37,834 nucleotides of DNA from Microcaldota archaeon. Lineage in GTDB: Archaea; Micrarchaeota; Micrarchaeia; Micrarchaeales; CABMGC01. Shown here piece after piece: positions 16,349 to 25,373 of the stretch (position 1 is its first letter; every line of letters begins with the position of its first letter). The stretch lies in contig DAHWXM010000004.1 in assembly GCA_027334165.1 (NCBI GenBank), positions 1-37,834 on the forward strand, read 5' to 3'. A program made the position numbers and the translations under genes. The notes under the pieces were generated by a model that was given only the letters and a program-made list of their open reading frames with translations, ran no database searches and was not told the DNA's origin.

Positions 16349-16894
16349 ATGGATCATCCGCTGAGCGTGAAACATTATCCTCTGTCAAAGGCGGCAAGAA
16401 TCGCTATAGCCATCGCCCTCATTTTCAACGTGCTCGCACTTCTTTCCGTAGCGTACTACTATCCCGGACTGCCTGACATAGTCGCGACACACGTTGGCTT
16501 GAATGGCGTGCCGAATTCATACGGGTATAAGTCGACCCTTCTCACCATTCCTGTGATCTTCCTCGCAATATTCCTGCTGCTGCTCCTTGTGATGCGCTTC
16601 AGATACACGCTGCTAGAAAAGTATCCCTATCTGATAAATCTGCCATCGTTCGTGTACCGCTTGGGCATGGAGAAAGATTCCAAGATGCAGGGAGAGATAA
16701 TCGGCAAGGTATTCACCGTATATTCCCTAGTAATCCTTTACGTATCCACCCTGGACTTCGCAATAACGGCCGCGCTGTTGCGGCAGAGCCAAGGCATTCT
16801 TCCACCTGTGATACTGACCACTGTTTTCGTATTTGTGGCTACCATACTACTTCTTTACAGAAGCATTTACAGGAGCTTCGCAGCCAAGAGATGA
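16349..16894 (+). CDS. DUF1648-type membrane protein
   Basis: The 181-residue protein has about four transmembrane helices. The stretch YYPGLPDIVATHVGLNG after the first helix is the DUF1648 signature (Y-P-x-L-P-D-x-V-A-T-H), known from SdpI-like membrane proteins. The function in archaea is unknown. The start is supported by TTTTATATG centred 24 bases upstream, again fitting a leaderless mRNA. The 240 bases before it (16109-16348) show no gene I can support. It is convergent with the gene at 16919, 24 bases apart. Confidence 0.7.
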   Translation: MDHPLSVKHYPLSKAARIAIAIALIFNVLALLSVAYYYPGLPDIVATHVGLNGVPNSYGYKSTLLTIPVIFLAIFLLLLLVMRFRYTLLEKYPYLINLPSFVYRLGMEKDSKMQGEIIGKVFTVYSLVILYVSTLDFAITAALLRQSQGILPPVILTTVFVFVATILLLYRSIYRSFAAKR

Positions 16895-16918
16895 CCTGCC
16901 CGGCGGGCTGTCAGAGAA

Positions 16919-17467
16919 TCAATACGGAGTGAATGTGACCTGTGCGTCGACCATTTTCCTGTAAAATTCTTCGTCCGCCGCGTCATCCTTTGGTCTGATC
17001 ATCAACCTGTCGAATCCTGTCCAGATCGTGTACCAGCTTGCAGGAGTGAGTATTATCTCTATGGAATCCTTGAATATGGCCTCCACCCCGTTAATAGAGA
17101 GCAGAAGTGCATCGGCAAGGCCTATTACCGCACCCACGGCTATCAACTCGATTGCGTGTCTGTTCCTCACTACGTGTTCCTCCCTGGATTTTTTGTAGTG
17201 CTTCCTGAAGTGGTTTTTCAATCTTGCCTTTATCAGCTCCTCACTCGCGGTACTTCGAAGCGCCTTTGGTATCAGCAGGCGCAGTTCTATTCCACGCGCC
17301 TTGTCTCTAGCCGCCCTCTTCGCTTCGTAGAGGAAGTCTTCCGATAGTGTCCGTTCGTTGTACGGGCGCGGGTCGAAGTCTGAGAATATGTCGTCATACG
17401 TGTCCAACACAAGGCTTATCTCAGCCCGATCTATTATGCTCTTCACGTCTACCGGATCCTCTGCCAT
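16919..17467 (-). CDS. Conserved hypothetical membrane protein (YDDIFSDFDPRPY family)
   Basis: The 182-residue protein starts with a soluble domain containing LVLDTYDDIFSDFDPRPY and LSEDFLYEAKRAA, a motif block I recall from uncharacterised archaeal and bacterial proteins. Then follow a basic region (about residues 85-105), one clear hydrophobic helix (AIELIAVGAVIGLADALLL) and a second weaker hydrophobic segment. No catalytic motif is evident. It is monocistronic and divergent from the DUF3175 gene, with about 90 bases between them. Function unknown. Confidence 0.65.
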   Translation of the reverse strand: MAEDPVDVKSIIDRAEISLVLDTYDDIFSDFDPRPYNERTLSEDFLYEAKRAARDKARGIELRLLIPKALRSTASEELIKARLKNHFRKHYKKSREEHVVRNRHAIELIAVGAVIGLADALLLSINGVEAIFKDSIEIILTPASWYTIWTGFDRLMIRPKDDAADEEFYRKMVDAQVTFTPY

Positions 17468-17528
17468 GCTTTCCTATTGGTGGTTTGAGTTTAAAAGACC
17501 CGAGCACGCGCCATTCAAGTGCAAGCGT

Positions 17529-17537
17529 GTATAAATT
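17529..17537 (+). promoter_or_regulatory. TATA-like box of the DUF3175 gene
   Basis: GTATAAATT is centred about 24 bases before the ATG at 17557. Confidence 0.55.
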
Positions 17538-17556
17538 ACGCATCCAATATTGAACG

Positions 17557-17853
17557 ATGCGAAGGCGAAACAAAAGTGGAAACTGGATAAGAAGCGTAAA
17601 GACGGTATCAACTTTCCCTCCACAGGGTACGTTCACCCATTCCTCCTCCGAGATAGCGCGCATCATGGCGAGAAGAGACGCATCCCCGTTCGGCATCGGC
17701 TCTGCGGTAAGAATGATTCAATATTTCATAAACCGGGCGGGCAGAAATCTCCCTCCAAAGAGGTACAGGGCGCTGGAAGGCGCGAAGCGCATACTTCGCA
17801 GAAGGATGCTGTCAAGCCAAAGGGGTTCAGGCGCCCGGCACCCACACCGTTAA
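17557..17853 (+). CDS. DUF3175 family small basic protein
   Basis: The 98-residue protein matches the DUF3175 pattern: GTFTHSSSEIARIM, then a middle segment ending MIQYFINRAGRNL, then RYRALEGAKRILRRR. Both ends are very basic. The family occurs in many bacteria with unknown function. The start is fixed by a TATA-like box 24 bases upstream. An overlapping 117-residue frame at 17550-17903 is a shadow. It is convergent with the DNA glycosylase gene 53 bases away. Confidence 0.75.
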   Translation: MRRRNKSGNWIRSVKTVSTFPPQGTFTHSSSEIARIMARRDASPFGIGSAVRMIQYFINRAGRNLPPKRYRALEGAKRILRRRMLSSQRGSGARHPHR

Positions 17854-17906
17854 ATGCCGTTCGCCTAAGCCTTGGAAGTAAGCCCTATGGCTTTGGCCAG
17901 TGAGGT

Positions 17907-18863
17907 TCACGTTAATCGTATCCTTGTCCCAAGCTTCCTGGACAGTCCTTCAAGGTCCTGCACGGTGTAAAAGAAGGCCATCCAAGCCCACTTCCCCCAT
18001 CTTCGTATCCCTTCTCTCTTCACCCTCTCCACCGCGTCCCTGTTGTTTCTCGGCTCCTTTCCAAAGAATAGTTTCCCGAATACCTCCGCTGACCAAACGT
18101 CGATAGGAAACCCTCCGTGCGGATTTATGATGTCTGCCGAATAATCGCCTATACCTGGCAATTCGAGCAGAGCTTCCCTTGCCCGGTCGGAATCCATGCG
18201 CTCAAGTTCCTCCGCGGAGGGGAAGTCAACAGCCAAAAGTCTTTTTGCCAGTTTTATTATGCTCTTGGCCCTGTATCCCACCCTGCACCGTCTTGCGAGC
18301 TCCTCCTGATCCACGTTCGCCATTTTCTGTGGCGTGGGCCATGCCCTGATGCGCTCTCCGTCGAACTCCACCGTGTCTCCGTATTCATTGATGAACGAGA
18401 CCATCATCTCGTTGCTTCTTTTGAGCGGAGCCATCTGCAGCAGTATGGCGAGCACCGCTTCGGAGAATATCGTGTTGGAGAACGTGTCGTGCATCCCATA
18501 GAGGTCATCTATAACGTGCTTAAGTATCCCATCTCTTTTCGCAAAGGAATAGAATTGAGAAAGATCCTGATCAGCACCCAGCATGCTGGAGAGGAGCTTC
18601 TCCGCGCCAGCGGCCCATCCGGCACCATGTCTCTTCGAACTGAAGATTGCCACGTCTATCCTCGGATGTTCCACGGTGCCTTTTCCAGTAAGCCTTATCC
18701 CGACGAGCTCCCTATCGAAGTGCGTTGCGGTCCAGAGAGTGCCCTCCCTGTAAACCTCCAAAGGGTTCAGCAGCGACCATCCCGCGGGCTTTCTTACCGT
18801 CAGTTCAAAGTCGTACGGCGGAATCGGTCTGATAACAAATAGTGTCCTGTTGGAAAGTCGCAT
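17907..18863 (-). CDS. HhH-GPD DNA glycosylase, AlkA-like
   Basis: The 318-residue protein has a helix-hairpin-helix ELPGIGDYSADII (about residues 234-246) followed by FPIDVW with Asp255, the catalytic Asp of the HhH-GPD superfamily. The Lys used by OGG1/Nth lyases is absent from the hairpin (GIGDYSAD), so it should be monofunctional, like AlkA, removing alkylated bases. Preceding RRCRVGYRAKSII and the N-terminal beta-rich domain (residues 1-115) fit the AlkA/OGG layout. There is no Fe-S cysteine cluster. GCTTTAAAGC lies about 30 bases before the ATG. The divergent surface-protein gene starts about 145 bases away. Confidence 0.85.
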   Translation of the reverse strand: MRLSNRTLFVIRPIPPYDFELTVRKPAGWSLLNPLEVYREGTLWTATHFDRELVGIRLTGKGTVEHPRIDVAIFSSKRHGAGWAAGAEKLLSSMLGADQDLSQFYSFAKRDGILKHVIDDLYGMHDTFSNTIFSEAVLAILLQMAPLKRSNEMMVSFINEYGDTVEFDGERIRAWPTPQKMANVDQEELARRCRVGYRAKSIIKLAKRLLAVDFPSAEELERMDSDRAREALLELPGIGDYSADIINPHGGFPIDVWSAEVFGKLFFGKEPRNNRDAVERVKREGIRRWGKWAWMAFFYTVQDLEGLSRKLGTRIRLT

Positions 18864-18979
18864 CCTATCAGATCAAGATCGCAATCAATGCTTTAAAGCC
18901 CTGCGTTTGCTCCGGACCATCGCACATACGACTGCTACCTATTTAAACAGCATCCTCCGATGGCCGCGAGCCCATCCGA

Positions 18980-18988
18980 TTTTAAAAT
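18980..18988 (+). promoter_or_regulatory. TATA-like box of the Ig-repeat surface protein
   Basis: TTTTAAAAT is centred 25 bases before ATG 19009. It selects that start over the longer frame from 18850. Confidence 0.6.
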
Positions 18989-19008
18989 CCTCCCTGCCAC
19001 TTACAAGC

Positions 19009-21771
19009 ATGCGTGACGCGCGCTCATGGCATTGTGGGACAATCGTACTTCCAGTGTTCTTTCTCTTTCTCTTAATTTCTGCGTCGGTACTACCCGTACT
19101 TGACATTGCGGCTCCGACCCCTACGGTATCAATAACGATGGTGACCCCTATCGTCGACCAAGGACAGACAGGCACTGTAACGGGCTCGGCGTCAGGAGGC
19201 ACCGGCGGTCCTTACACTTACCAATGGCTGGCAACAGCCGCTGGCGGTTCGACCTACACGTCAACGTATGCAAACTCGTACTGCGCAAACGCGCAATCCA
19301 CTACCTGCAACTTCGCAACTACTACCTCGACTACGACCGGGGTGTACAGATTCGAACTGTCTGCTTACGACGGCGCGAAGACTGGGTACTCTCCGAGCAG
19401 GACGATGACCATAAACCCGGCCTTGGCTACTCCGATCATTTCCCCATCAAGCCCTTCGATAGACTCGGGGCAGACGGTGACGCTGACAGCCTCCGCAGGC
19501 TCCGGGGGCACGACTCCATACTCATACCAGTGGTACACGGGCTCGGGCTGTTCTTCCATAATAACGGGCGCGACGTCACTGTCCTATGTTGCTTCGCCTT
19601 CGTCTACAACAACGTACAGCTTCAAGGTTACCGATTCCGCGTCGGTGCATCAGACTGCATGTTCTGCTGCGGACACGGTCACGGTCAATCCAGCCCTCGG
19701 AACGCCGTCTGCTTCCCCATCAACCCAGACTCTTGACGCGGGGCAGTCAACGTCCGTAGCCGGTTCCGTCTCCGGAGGCACAACGCCCTATTCCTATCAG
19801 TGGTACCAGATATCACCTGGCTCCAGCACGTTCGTTCCCGCAACGATGTGCGCGTCACCAACATCATTGACGTGCGGTATAACGACCACCGGAAGCACGA
19901 CCACCGGCCTTTACAGTTTCAAACTGAAGGTTACCGACAGTGCGTACTCGCCAGTCCACACCAACTCGTCAACGTCCACGATGACCCTTAACACACAACT
20001 TACGGTTAGCACTCCAACAACGACAAAACTGGAGATGTTCCAGGGAGAAAACGCCACGGTATCATCAACAGGGTCAACCACGGGTACAAGCCCGTACTCG
20101 TACCATTGGTACGAACAGGCTCCTGGAGGTTCCTACGCGCAGGTGCCTGGAGCAACAGCCCTGTCGTACACGTTCTTCTCTTCAGATTCCGATCCTACCG
20201 GTACGTACAACTTCCTCCTGCAAATAACCGACTCGGCTACAACACCGTCAGTCACCAACTCCTCGCCGGTGTCCATACTCCTAAAGCCAAAACCGACCAC
20301 AACTACCACCTCAACTTCGACCGTATCCACATCCACGTCAACAACCTCTACCGAAACTACAACCTCCACTACCTCTGTAGAAACAACAACCTCTACGACA
20401 TCCCTATCGACCACCACTTCGTCGAGCACGACGACGATTCCACCAACGACTAATACGACTTCCACCTCCACATCTTCGATCCCCACAACAACATCAACGT
20501 CTACCACAACATCCGTAGAAACGACAACATCCACAACCTCGCTCTCTACGACCATCAATGCAACGTCCACCACCTCAACCACCACGATACCAACAACGGC
20601 AAACACGACAACCTCTACTACCACTATAATTCCCACCACAGAAAACACCACCACAGCGAACACCACCTCCACATCAATAACGTCCACAACGTCAACCACG
20701 TCTGTTCCTGCAACAACATCCAACACCACCTCAATGACCGTCAGTACTAGTACGTCCTCCACCACATCCCTTGCAACAACCGTGCCCACCACGATTTTGC
20801 CACCTGGTGGCGCAGGCGGCGGAGAGCTTCGCGCGTCAGGCACTGGCGTAAGCGGAATACCTGAGCTCATACCTCAGAGAGTGTCTGTCGCCAATGTAAC
20901 CAACATTGCCAATGTTACTGAGGGATTTGCAATAGGCAATTTCACTCAGTATGATTTCATCACTGCGTTGATCAATGAGAAAAAATTCCTAATAACCGAG
21001 AACTACATAACTCCCGACTATGCAGGCATAACCGTCAATAACGACAGGTACGACATATTCCCTAACGAGTCTCTGTTGCTGGCGTCAACGTCCGAATACC
21101 TATACTACATGCGGCTCACGCACATCGCAATAGTCCCAGCGCTCGACACAATAAACTTCTCCATATTCGCAGTCCCTAACCTGACCTCAAACGAGGTGCT
21201 TTCATACGCCACCAACACATCGATCAACATGAGCCTTACAGGAAACGGCATCTCCTACATAAACCTGGAAAATCTGAACACGCTCATTTCCATAGAATCC
21301 CCGGAGAGCACCGGCCTGTCGCTTACCGTGACGAATCTGACCGGCTCAAACGACCTGCCAATCCCTACGGGCTATGACAAGTGGCTGCTGATGAACATCT
21401 CCGCGAAGGCCCTTACCGACAGCGCAACGCTCTCAATGAACGTTACCTCTGTTTATGACTGCAACAGTTCTCCCGATGTCACTGCACCGTACCTGTTCAA
21501 TGGGGGTAACTGGGTTGCGTTGGATGGGGTCAACTACAATTCAACTTCCTGTCAAATGTCGTTCAGCTTGAGCCGCAGCGGCATAGTAGGCATATTCGAG
21601 AAATCGTCAAAGCCGATCACAGCAACAACATCCAAAACATCTTCCCAAACCTCTGCGCAGCCCACGCCGCCAATATCCTCGTATGGGGGGATGGCGTTGA
21701 CGTACTGCCTGATCGCCATAATCGCAATAGCGGCTACGATCCTCCTGTACAGATATGCAAGGAAGCAATAA
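19009..21771 (+). CDS. Surface stalk protein with four Ig-like domains
   Basis: The 920-residue protein begins with a signal peptide (about residues 9-34). Four Ig-like domains follow at about 38-136, 139-227, 230-327 and 331-424, each with a D-x-GQ strand and a PYxYxWY strand. Then comes a Thr/Ser/Asn tract of about 170 residues (428-600), a Gly-rich hinge (PPGGAGGG), a C-terminal domain with many NxS/T sequons, and a final membrane helix with a basic tail (LLYRYARKQ). It is therefore an anchored, probably O- and N-glycosylated cell-surface protein, perhaps an adhesin. ATG 19009 is preferred to 18850 because of the TATA box and because the longer frame would run into the glycosylase gene. 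It is not homologous overall to the Hint proteins, despite the similar tract. Confidence 0.8.
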   Translation: MRDARSWHCGTIVLPVFFLFLLISASVLPVLDIAAPTPTVSITMVTPIVDQGQTGTVTGSASGGTGGPYTYQWLATAAGGSTYTSTYANSYCANAQSTTCNFATTTSTTTGVYRFELSAYDGAKTGYSPSRTMTINPALATPIISPSSPSIDSGQTVTLTASAGSGGTTPYSYQWYTGSGCSSIITGATSLSYVASPSSTTTYSFKVTDSASVHQTACSAADTVTVNPALGTPSASPSTQTLDAGQSTSVAGSVSGGTTPYSYQWYQISPGSSTFVPATMCASPTSLTCGITTTGSTTTGLYSFKLKVTDSAYSPVHTNSSTSTMTLNTQLTVSTPTTTKLEMFQGENATVSSTGSTTGTSPYSYHWYEQAPGGSYAQVPGATALSYTFFSSDSDPTGTYNFLLQITDSATTPSVTNSSPVSILLKPKPTTTTTSTSTVSTSTSTTSTETTTSTTSVETTTSTTSLSTTTSSSTTTIPPTTNTTSTSTSSIPTTTSTSTTTSVETTTSTTSLSTTINATSTTSTTTIPTTANTTTSTTTIIPTTENTTTANTTSTSITSTTSTTSVPATTSNTTSMTVSTSTSSTTSLATTVPTTILPPGGAGGGELRASGTGVSGIPELIPQRVSVANVTNIANVTEGFAIGNFTQYDFITALINEKKFLITENYITPDYAGITVNNDRYDIFPNESLLLASTSEYLYYMRLTHIAIVPALDTINFSIFAVPNLTSNEVLSYATNTSINMSLTGNGISYINLENLNTLISIESPESTGLSLTVTNLTGSNDLPIPTGYDKWLLMNISAKALTDSATLSMNVTSVYDCNSSPDVTAPYLFNGGNWVALDGVNYNSTSCQMSFSLSRSGIVGIFEKSSKPITATTSKTSSQTSAQPTPPISSYGGMALTYCLIAIIAIAATILLYRYARKQ
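20296..20800 (+). repeat. Low-complexity Thr/Ser coding tract
   Basis: This is a 500-base run of ACN/TCN codons with recurring TSVETTTSTTSLSTT-type units. It is a likely glycosylated stalk. The 245-residue antisense frame across it (Val/Glu/Asp only) is an artefact of composition. Confidence 0.85.
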
Positions 21772-21816
21772 GCCGGTGGGAGCGCAAGGAACGCACCGCG
21801 ACTTACAACTGCAAGG

Positions 21817-22527
21817 TCACAGCATCGCCGCTGCTTCTTCGTCGAGCACCGCGACAACGTCGTCATGAAGCTGCAGGAAGGAGGCGGGAACGTCTCCAGT
21901 CACACCTCCCCGTGCCATTCTCATCACGGCGTCGGCCTTGTCCCTTCCAGAAGCCATGAGCAGTATGCTTTTCGATTCGAGTATCTCAGCGATGCCCATG
22001 GTTATTGCTCTTGCGGACACGCGGCCATTCCTCTCCACGGTATTATCTGAAAGTTCCACCACGCGTATACGCGAATTCCTTGTGCATCCCGGCTCATTGA
22101 ACGCTATGTGCCCATTGACGCCTATTCCGAGAATCTGCAGGTCAACGGGCCCATCGGCGGCGTAGGCCGCAGAGTACGCCAAAACCGCCTCGCTCTCCTG
22201 GAGCTCTGCATCGGGGAAGTTTATGCTTCCTTCTGGAAGGTCGGTCTTGGAGAACAGGTTTTTTTCCATGAAGTGCCTATAGCTTCTCGCGTCCGAGCGG
22301 CTAATTGGGTAGTATTCATCGAGATTGAAGGAAATCTTGTTCTTGAGTGATACTTCGCCATTCCCGCATCCGTCCGCTATCCTGCCGTACAGCCCTAATG
22401 GCGTGCCCCCTGTGGCGAATCCCAGCACTCGCGCGTCACGAAGCTTGCGCTTGAAGATCCCAAACGCCCTGTCGGACATGGCTTCATAATCATCCTCAAC
22501 TATTACTCTCACGTTCTGCACCTTCAT
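21817..22527 (-). CDS. nagB: Glucosamine-6-phosphate deaminase-like protein
   Basis: The 236-residue protein has the NagB/6-phosphogluconolactonase fold with NagB-specific motifs. ATGGTPLGLY (38-47) binds phosphate, FNLDEYYP has Asp70, and LGIGVNGHIAFNEPG (133-147) has His140 and Glu145, the ring-opening base and its partner. Asn138 replaces the Asp of E. coli NagB, as in the Bacillus-type group. It interconverts glucosamine-6-phosphate and fructose-6-phosphate plus ammonia; in archaea this reaction may run toward amination for surface sugars. It lies 15 bases after the chloride channel gene on the same strand, likely one transcript. Confidence 0.88.
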   Translation of the reverse strand: MKVQNVRVIVEDDYEAMSDRAFGIFKRKLRDARVLGFATGGTPLGLYGRIADGCGNGEVSLKNKISFNLDEYYPISRSDARSYRHFMEKNLFSKTDLPEGSINFPDAELQESEAVLAYSAAYAADGPVDLQILGIGVNGHIAFNEPGCTRNSRIRVVELSDNTVERNGRVSARAITMGIAEILESKSILLMASGRDKADAVMRMARGGVTGDVPASFLQLHDDVVAVLDEEAAAML

Positions 22528-22542
22528 TGCGTTACCAGTGCG

Positions 22543-24312
22543 CTATCTGTAGTGGCTCGACGGCACCACTCTCGCCTTCTTGAACCTCCTGTTGTATTCC
22601 GCACTAAGCCGCTCGAGCGTTATCGTACCTACGTAAGTGCCGTCTTTCAGCACCGGCGCCCACACGGAATCGTTCTTCGCCATAACCATGAACGCCTTCC
22701 TTGCGCTGTCTCCATATCCTACGTGTGCTATTTTCGCAAGTCTCAGTTTTGCTATGCTCCCTCCACTCCTTGCCCTCTCCAGGTCCTCCATCGATATCCC
22801 CCCGAGAAGGCGTCTGACGTGCTCCCCGCTCACTACCGGGAGACGGTGCACTCCCAGTTCCATCATCTGCCTTTTCGCATTCCCCGGAGAAGACGTCGTC
22901 CGCACCGATATGTCCTCCAGTATGAGATCGCTTGTCTTTATGGACTCGAGCATCGGGGTGCTGTACTCGTTCATGTGCACCGGCGAGTCTCTCCTGGTCG
23001 GTACCTGTGACTTGTATATGGTCCTGTCCCCAGATACGAGATAGGATAATGCCACGGCGACCATCGCTGCTGGCAGGAGCTGCATGCTGCCGGTCATCTC
23101 CGTGACCATGAGCAGAACCGATATCGGGACCTTTCCCGCGGCACCCATAAACGCGAGTGCGCCGACTATGACAAAAGGTGCTATCGACGTTGCGATTCCC
23201 GGACTTACCGAATGAAACAGCAACCCGAACATAAGCCCTATGGATGCACCTATGAAAATTCCCGGTGCGAAGACACCTCCGGATCCGCCAGAGCTTATGC
23301 TGAATGACGTTGCGAATATCTTTGCGAATGGCATCAGCACTATGATCAGGATGAGCGGGATGCCATACGTTGGAAGATTCTGCGTGGTGGCGTTGAAGAA
23401 TATCTGCACCCACCCGTATCCCACGCCCATGACCTCTGGAAAGAGCATGGCTATTGCAGCAACTACAATGGCGCCAAGGAACGGTTTGATGTGATTCTTT
23501 ATCCTCAGTTTCCTAAATGCCTCCTGCACTCTGTAGAACACGCCCACATAGAAAATGACAAACAGTCCGGTCACTATCCCCAAAACCGCATACAGCGGCA
23601 GGTTGAGCGGATCGAAGGCCTGCAGGTAATATCCGAATATCGGCTGGAAGCCCACTATGGACCCGAAGATCGAGTAGCCGACTGCGCTTGCAACTACTGC
23701 CGGAAAAAGCGCGCTCGTCTCAAAATCCCTCTTGTAAGGAACTTCCACCGCGAGCAGTGCTCCTCCTATGGGGGCCTTGAATATCGTGCCTATACCTGCC
23801 CCCGTGCCCACAAGAACCGCGATTCTCCTGTCTCTGCTGTCGAGCCGTAGCAGATCCGAAATGTACGCGCCTATTCCTGCGGCTATCTGCGCCGTAGGGC
23901 CTTCCCTCCCCGCGCTCCCTCCAGAGCCTATGGTGATGGCTGATGCCAGGGCCTTGATCAGGGGCACGCGCCTGCGTATCTTTCCGTCCTTGTTGTGGAA
24001 CGCGTCTATCATCGCATCCGTCCCATGCCCCTCCGCCTCCGGCGCAAACGTGTAGACGAGGAAGCCGGAGAGCAGTCCTCCAAGGAGCAGCGATATCGGC
24101 ACGAGCAGCATGTTGTCCTGTACGAACGGCTGCCCTCCCTCTCCTACAGATGACGGGAGCTGCGTGCCGGCAATGCCTCCGAGGAACAGGTCCTGCGCGT
24201 ACACTATGGCGTAATAGAAAAGCAGCGCGCCAACTCCCGCGGCAACGCCAATGAGTATTCCCAAGACAAGCCATTTCTTGAAGTATTCGAGATTCTTGAT
24301 TCTCAGGTTCAT
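22543..24312 (-). CDS. ClC-family chloride channel/antiporter with CBS domain pair
   Basis: The 589-residue protein has ClC signatures. GSGGSAGREGP (about 129-139) has gating Glu137, AVEVPY keeps a Glu near the proton-transfer position of antiporters, and GSGGVFAPGIFIGA (about 346-359) is the anion-pathway loop. About 17 helices span residues 15-440. The C-terminal 140 residues form two CBS motifs (around ISVRTTSS...HRLPVVSG and IAHVGYGDSARKAF...WAPVLKDG), which usually bind adenine nucleotides and regulate transport. The two Glu residues favour a Cl-/H+ antiporter. It is first in an operon with nagB. ATTATTAAAGG lies about 33 bases before the ATG. Confidence 0.92.
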   Translation of the reverse strand: MNLRIKNLEYFKKWLVLGILIGVAAGVGALLFYYAIVYAQDLFLGGIAGTQLPSSVGEGGQPFVQDNMLLVPISLLLGGLLSGFLVYTFAPEAEGHGTDAMIDAFHNKDGKIRRRVPLIKALASAITIGSGGSAGREGPTAQIAAGIGAYISDLLRLDSRDRRIAVLVGTGAGIGTIFKAPIGGALLAVEVPYKRDFETSALFPAVVASAVGYSIFGSIVGFQPIFGYYLQAFDPLNLPLYAVLGIVTGLFVIFYVGVFYRVQEAFRKLRIKNHIKPFLGAIVVAAIAMLFPEVMGVGYGWVQIFFNATTQNLPTYGIPLILIIVLMPFAKIFATSFSISSGGSGGVFAPGIFIGASIGLMFGLLFHSVSPGIATSIAPFVIVGALAFMGAAGKVPISVLLMVTEMTGSMQLLPAAMVAVALSYLVSGDRTIYKSQVPTRRDSPVHMNEYSTPMLESIKTSDLILEDISVRTTSSPGNAKRQMMELGVHRLPVVSGEHVRRLLGGISMEDLERARSGGSIAKLRLAKIAHVGYGDSARKAFMVMAKNDSVWAPVLKDGTYVGTITLERLSAEYNRRFKKARVVPSSHYR

Positions 24313-24379
24313 GGTTCTCTTATCTATAGACTGCGCAAGCCTTTAATAATTCAATCGGTGAGTTAAAATCGGTGTGCAC

Positions 24380-24523
24380 ATGAAAGACCCGATATGCGGA
24401 ATGAACGTGAACGACAGCTCCAAATTCAGGAGCTCTTACAATGGCAGGGAGTATTTCTTCTGCTCAATTGCATGCAAGCAGAGTTTCGACAAAAATCCCG
24501 GTGCGTATGCCAAAGGCAAATAG
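24380..24523 (+). CDS. YHS-domain microprotein
   Basis: This 47-residue protein consists of one YHS domain. It starts KDPICGMNV, then YNGREYFFCSIACKQSF, then DKNPGAYAKGK. Cys6, Cys28 and Cys32 are the metal-binding cysteines known from the YHS segments of copper P-type ATPases and related metal chaperones. It probably handles copper, silver or mercury in the cytoplasm. The frame is short but every conserved position of the family is present and it begins with a clean ATG. Its last 17 bases overlap the next microprotein in another frame, so the two are very likely translated from one mRNA. It is divergent from the ClC gene. Confidence 0.88.
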   Translation: MKDPICGMNVNDSSKFRSSYNGREYFFCSIACKQSFDKNPGAYAKGK

Positions 24524-24677
24524 TGCCGTGTTCGCCTGCCCCCTCTGCGGACTGCATTACTACACGAAGGAATGGGCTGAAAGGTGCCACGCGTGGTGTG
24601 CCGAGCACAACAGCTGCAGCATGGAGATAACGTCTCACTCCGCAGAGCGCAGCTCCGTGCGCTCCGAGTCCGGCTAG
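24507..24677 (+). CDS. Cys/His-rich microprotein (CPLCGLHY...WC..HNSC)
   Basis: This 56-residue protein contains FACPLCGLHYYTKEWAER, then CHAWCAEHNSCSMEIT. Cys11, Cys14, His17 and a later Cys-x2-W-Cys-x2-His-x2-Cys could form a zinc or heavy-metal site. I recall small proteins of this pattern next to metal-resistance genes in bacteria and archaea, without an assigned function. I chose ATG 24507 because the conserved part begins there and it overlaps the YHS stop (ATG CCA AAG GCA AAT AG). The longer frame from 24441 is a shadow of the YHS gene. It converges with dph6, and the two stop codons share CTAG. Confidence 0.75.
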   Translation: MPKANSAVFACPLCGLHYYTKEWAERCHAWCAEHNSCSMEITSHSAERSSVRSESG

Positions 24678-25354
24678 GGTTTGCTCACGAGCCGCGCTTC
24701 CTCGAACACGTACGCTCCCGTCGAGCCGTTCCACTCCTTCCTGACCTTCAGTATCTCTATCCTTTTCTTGAACAGCGGCGCGTCGAGCACGAAGCTCTCC
24801 GCTTCCCCTCCCTCGAACAGCATATTGATGCCGTACTTCCTGTTCGCCTCGACAAGCAGCGAGACGGTCTCATCATCTATCCTCGCGCCAAGGAACGACT
24901 CGCCGAGTCCCTCCGCCGCAACAGCGGTTATTATCGCGTTGTAATCCCTGGCAAGAATGCCCAACTCTTCCATCGGGTCTATGTGCCAGAGCGGAGCCAT
25001 GTGCTCTATGCCTAGCCTTCTCGTTATGCCGTTTATCCTGTCCCCCTGGTACGCGCTGTACGTGGCTCCTGTAACCAGCAGCCCTACGTCGTTGTCCACC
25101 AGCGCCTTCTCGAGGTCCTTCAGCTCTTCCTCCTTCCTTCCCTCAGTATCAACGAACACCTGCTCTATTCCGAGCGCTTCTGCCTGCAGCTTCGTGAACC
25201 TCGTGTTAGGATAATGGAACATGTAGCTTTCCCTGTTCCTGCTGAGCATGGTTATCAGGAGGTCGATCGTTGCCCCTGCCTCCACTGCCCTGTGCAGGGC
25301 AAGGGTAGAGTCCTTCCCTCCACTATAAAGAACCGCGCTCCTCATAAAAACCAT
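24674..25354 (-). CDS. dph6: Diphthine-ammonia ligase-like PP-loop ATPase
   Basis: The 226-residue protein begins with a PP-loop, YSGGKDST (about residues 10-17), and contains PNTRFTKLQAEALGI, LVTGATYSAYQGDRI and EGLGESFLGARID, followed by GGEAESFVLDAPLF. This is the block pattern of the Dph6/MJ0570 family, which amidates diphthine on elongation factor 2 using ATP and ammonia. The start may be ATG 25354 or ATG 25345; the second gives the usual MRSAVLYSGG. It follows the ATP synthase D gene by 20 bases and may be cotranscribed with it. Assignment is strong at family level, slightly weaker for the exact reaction. Confidence 0.88.
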   Translation of the reverse strand: MVFMRSAVLYSGGKDSTLALHRAVEAGATIDLLITMLSRNRESYMFHYPNTRFTKLQAEALGIEQVFVDTEGRKEEELKDLEKALVDNDVGLLVTGATYSAYQGDRINGITRRLGIEHMAPLWHIDPMEELGILARDYNAIITAVAAEGLGESFLGARIDDETVSLLVEANRKYGINMLFEGGEAESFVLDAPLFKKRIEILKVRKEWNGSTGAYVFEEARLVSKP

Positions 25355-25373
25355 CAGAAAACAACCTTGAGAG

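Noticed and set aside
22604-23413. A 269-residue frame inside the ClC gene
   Set aside because: It is the same strand in another frame, basic and motif-free, and covered by a clear ClC gene.
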